From Chitinophagaceae bacterium PMP191F (lineage in GTDB: Bacteria > Bacteroidota > Bacteroidia > Chitinophagales > Chitinophagaceae), in the NCBI GenBank assembly GCA_001302245.1, contig LGYU01000018.1, positions 1 to 64,000 on the forward strand: 64,000 nt of DNA, given 5' to 3'. Below are positions 62,381-64,000 of the stretch, in pieces; within the stretch, counting starts at the first letter, position 1, and each line of letters opens with the position of its first letter. Below the pieces are notes generated by a model that saw nothing but the letters and a program-made list of their open reading frames with translations, made no database searches and was not told where the DNA came from. Position numbers and translations under genes: made by a program.

Positions 62381-64000
62381 ATGAGATTTTTTTTACAAAC
62401 TATTTCCTTTCTGTTACTTACCGGAATGCTGTTAAACAGCGGCGGAGCCTGGGCTTCAGGCTTTCCGGCGGGTAATGTTCCTGCACCTGGAAATTATTTT
62501 TTCCAGGATAAAGGCAGGCTGGCATATACAGGTAAGGTGATCAGTTCAACAAAGAAAGCTGTTGCCGCTGCTACTGTAAAACTGGTAAGTACAGTTGATT
62601 ATTCTGTTACTACCGATGCTTCCGGAGCTTTTTCTGTTAATGCCACTCCTGGTGATACTTTGCTGATCACAGCAGCGGGCTTTTCTGATCAGACTTATGT
62701 GTTGTCTGATCAGACAACCTTTACCATTACGCTGGTAAAAGAAGATATTATCAGCCTCAGTAAAAGAAAAAATGTACAGCTTTTGTACAGCAGTGTACCT
62801 GCCAATCTTACTGCTGCTTCTACAGCGGCAGTGTACACTGAAGACCTGGTTAAAAATCCTGTAACAGGTATACGTAATACCTTAACCGGCCGTTTGGCGG
62901 GTATTATCACTAACCAATACTCAGGTCAGCCGGGTAATGATGGTGTAGGTCTTAATATGCGTGGACTGTCGCCATTGGTGGTGATTGACGGTATTCCGCG
63001 TACACTGACCATTTTTGACCTGGAAGAAATTGAATCTGTTACTGTGCTGAAAGATGCATTGTCTACGGCTATGCTGGGAGTAAGAGGCTCTGCCGGCGTA
63101 TTGTCTATTACTACGCGCAAAGGTAGTCCCGGAAAACAACATATCTCTTTCACTGCGCAAACAGCCAGTCAGCATTCCATGAAAATGGTTCAGCCGCTGG
63201 GCAGCTATGACTATGCAAGATTGTATAACGAAGCATTGCAGAACGATGGATTATCGCCTGTGTATTCGGCTGCTGATCTGCAGGCTTACAAAGACAAATC
63301 TGATCCGTACGGACATCCGGATGTAAACTGGTTTGACAAAGCATTAAAAGACAACGCCCGTTTTAACAGATATACACTGAGCTTTAATGGAGGCAGCCAG
63401 GTGGCCCGCTACTTTGTGTCACTGGAGCATATCAGCCAGTCTGGTATTTTACTGACCAGTAATGAAAACAAATACAACACCAACAACGATTTTAAAAGTT
63501 ATGTGATCCGCTCTAATGTGGATATAGACCTGAACAAAAAGCTTTCGATGGGCTTACACCTGTTTGGCAGGATATTGAACGGAAACCAGCCGGGTTATGG
63601 CAGCAATGGTGCCGCATCAGTATTGGCCTCTTTACTGAGAACACCCAATAATGCTTATCCTGTCTTCAATCCCAATGGTTCATTGGGCGGTACCACACAG
63701 TTTCAGAACAATATTTATGGTCAGCTGATCAGGTCCGGCTATATGGCAAACTATAAACGTGATGCCTTTGCCGATCTGTATATGAAACGTACACTGGATG
63801 AGATCACCAAAGGTTTGTATGTACGTGCTACGTTGTCATTCAGCTCTACCTTGTCTCAAACCAGTTACCGGCCCAAATCATTTGCCACATACAAAATGAA
63901 TATTTCCGGTACTGATACCACCTATTCCCAGTTCGGAAGCAATGGTACACAAAGCAACAATACCTACATAGATTACCAGGGGCGCCAGAGCTATGTAGAG
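62381..64000 (+). CDS. SusC/RagA-type TonB-linked outer membrane receptor, cut at window end
   Basis: 540 codons visible with no stop. The signal peptide (TISFLLLTGMLLNSGGAWAS) is followed by a CarboxypepD_reg-like domain (about 47-120: YTGKVISSTKKAVAAATVKL). The plug domain begins near residue 145 (LVKNPVTGIRNTLTGRLAGI, LNMRGLSPLVVIDGIPRTLT, LEEIESVTVLKDALSTAMLG, VRGSAGVLSITTRKG), then beta-barrel strands. It imports glycans or other ligands with a SusD partner, expected beyond the window. GH16 upstream fits a glycan role. Confidence 0.93.
   Translation, partial: MRFFLQTISFLLLTGMLLNSGGAWASGFPAGNVPAPGNYFFQDKGRLAYTGKVISSTKKAVAAATVKLVSTVDYSVTTDASGAFSVNATPGDTLLITAAGFSDQTYVLSDQTTFTITLVKEDIISLSKRKNVQLLYSSVPANLTAASTAAVYTEDLVKNPVTGIRNTLTGRLAGIITNQYSGQPGNDGVGLNMRGLSPLVVIDGIPRTLTIFDLEEIESVTVLKDALSTAMLGVRGSAGVLSITTRKGSPGKQHISFTAQTASQHSMKMVQPLGSYDYARLYNEALQNDGLSPVYSAADLQAYKDKSDPYGHPDVNWFDKALKDNARFNRYTLSFNGGSQVARYFVSLEHISQSGILLTSNENKYNTNNDFKSYVIRSNVDIDLNKKLSMGLHLFGRILNGNQPGYGSNGAASVLASLLRTPNNAYPVFNPNGSLGGTTQFQNNIYGQLIRSGYMANYKRDAFADLYMKRTLDEITKGLYVRATLSFSSTLSQTSYRPKSFATYKMNISGTDTTYSQFGSNGTQSNNTYIDYQGRQSYVE

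Overview
The window is chromosomal DNA from a Bacteroidota bacterium, most likely a member of Chitinophagaceae or a close relative. The reasons are: promoters of the TAnnTTTG type upstream of many genes, a T9SS-type C-terminal sorting domain, a SusC/RagA-type TonB-linked receptor, two LytS-like/LytTR sensor-regulator pairs, a sigma-70/FecR pair, many SPII lipoproteins, and a set of housekeeping proteins in typical Bacteroidota form. No rRNA, plasmid or prophage core is visible.

Layout. 1-1.3 kb: the end of an IS3-family element, a small membrane protein and REP-like hairpins. 2.1-10.3 kb: accessory genes, namely an exported protein, AraC-type regulator, exported tyrosine phosphatase, amidohydrolase remnant, cupin, LytTR system 1 and two lipoproteins. 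10.4-12.3 kb: a duplicated tRNA-Val(TAC) locus with a GIY-YIG nuclease gene and tRNA fragments on both sides. 12.7-13.7 kb: clpS-aat (N-degron pathway). 13.9-20.1 kb: LytTR system 2, an FRG-domain protein, a LamG/T9SS protein and a thioesterase. 20.4-25.2 kb: metE under a cobalamin riboswitch, trmN6-like methyltransferase and tsaD. 26-34.2 kb: AraC regulator, proBA, a radical SAM protein, two membrane proteins and a ureohydrolase. 34.6-38.5 kb: ccmE-ccmF and a DUF4294 protein. 38.6-46.4 kb: rfaE2, a flippase-like protein, panD, panC, a short GT5-like protein, metK, NUDIX, rlmB and an outer membrane barrel. 46.4-50.5 kb: SCO1 with a Cys-motif partner, Dps, and a FecR/sigma pair. 51.6-58 kb: a peptide-export locus with HlyD, a C39-peptidase ABC exporter, an XRE regulator, two divergent double-glycine-leader peptides and a Cys-rich lipoprotein. 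58.2-64 kb: monooxygenase plus AraC regulator, GH16 and the start of a SusC gene.

The most interesting material is threefold. First, at the tRNA-Val/GIY-YIG locus the nuclease gene begins in the T-tract of the tRNA terminator and ends by reading through a copied tRNA 3' half and a copied terminator. Second, the double-glycine peptide locus encodes two unrelated Gly/Leu/Ser-rich peptides behind nearly the same 20-residue leader, next to a complete C39 exporter. Third, a long interspersed intergenic repeat, collinear over several hundred bases between 1.26-1.74 kb and 51.06-51.40 kb, is present inverted at 13.7-13.9 kb and in fragments in many other intergenic gaps.

All calls are from reading the sequence alone. 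No database search was run. Family names rest on recognised motifs and overall sequence character.
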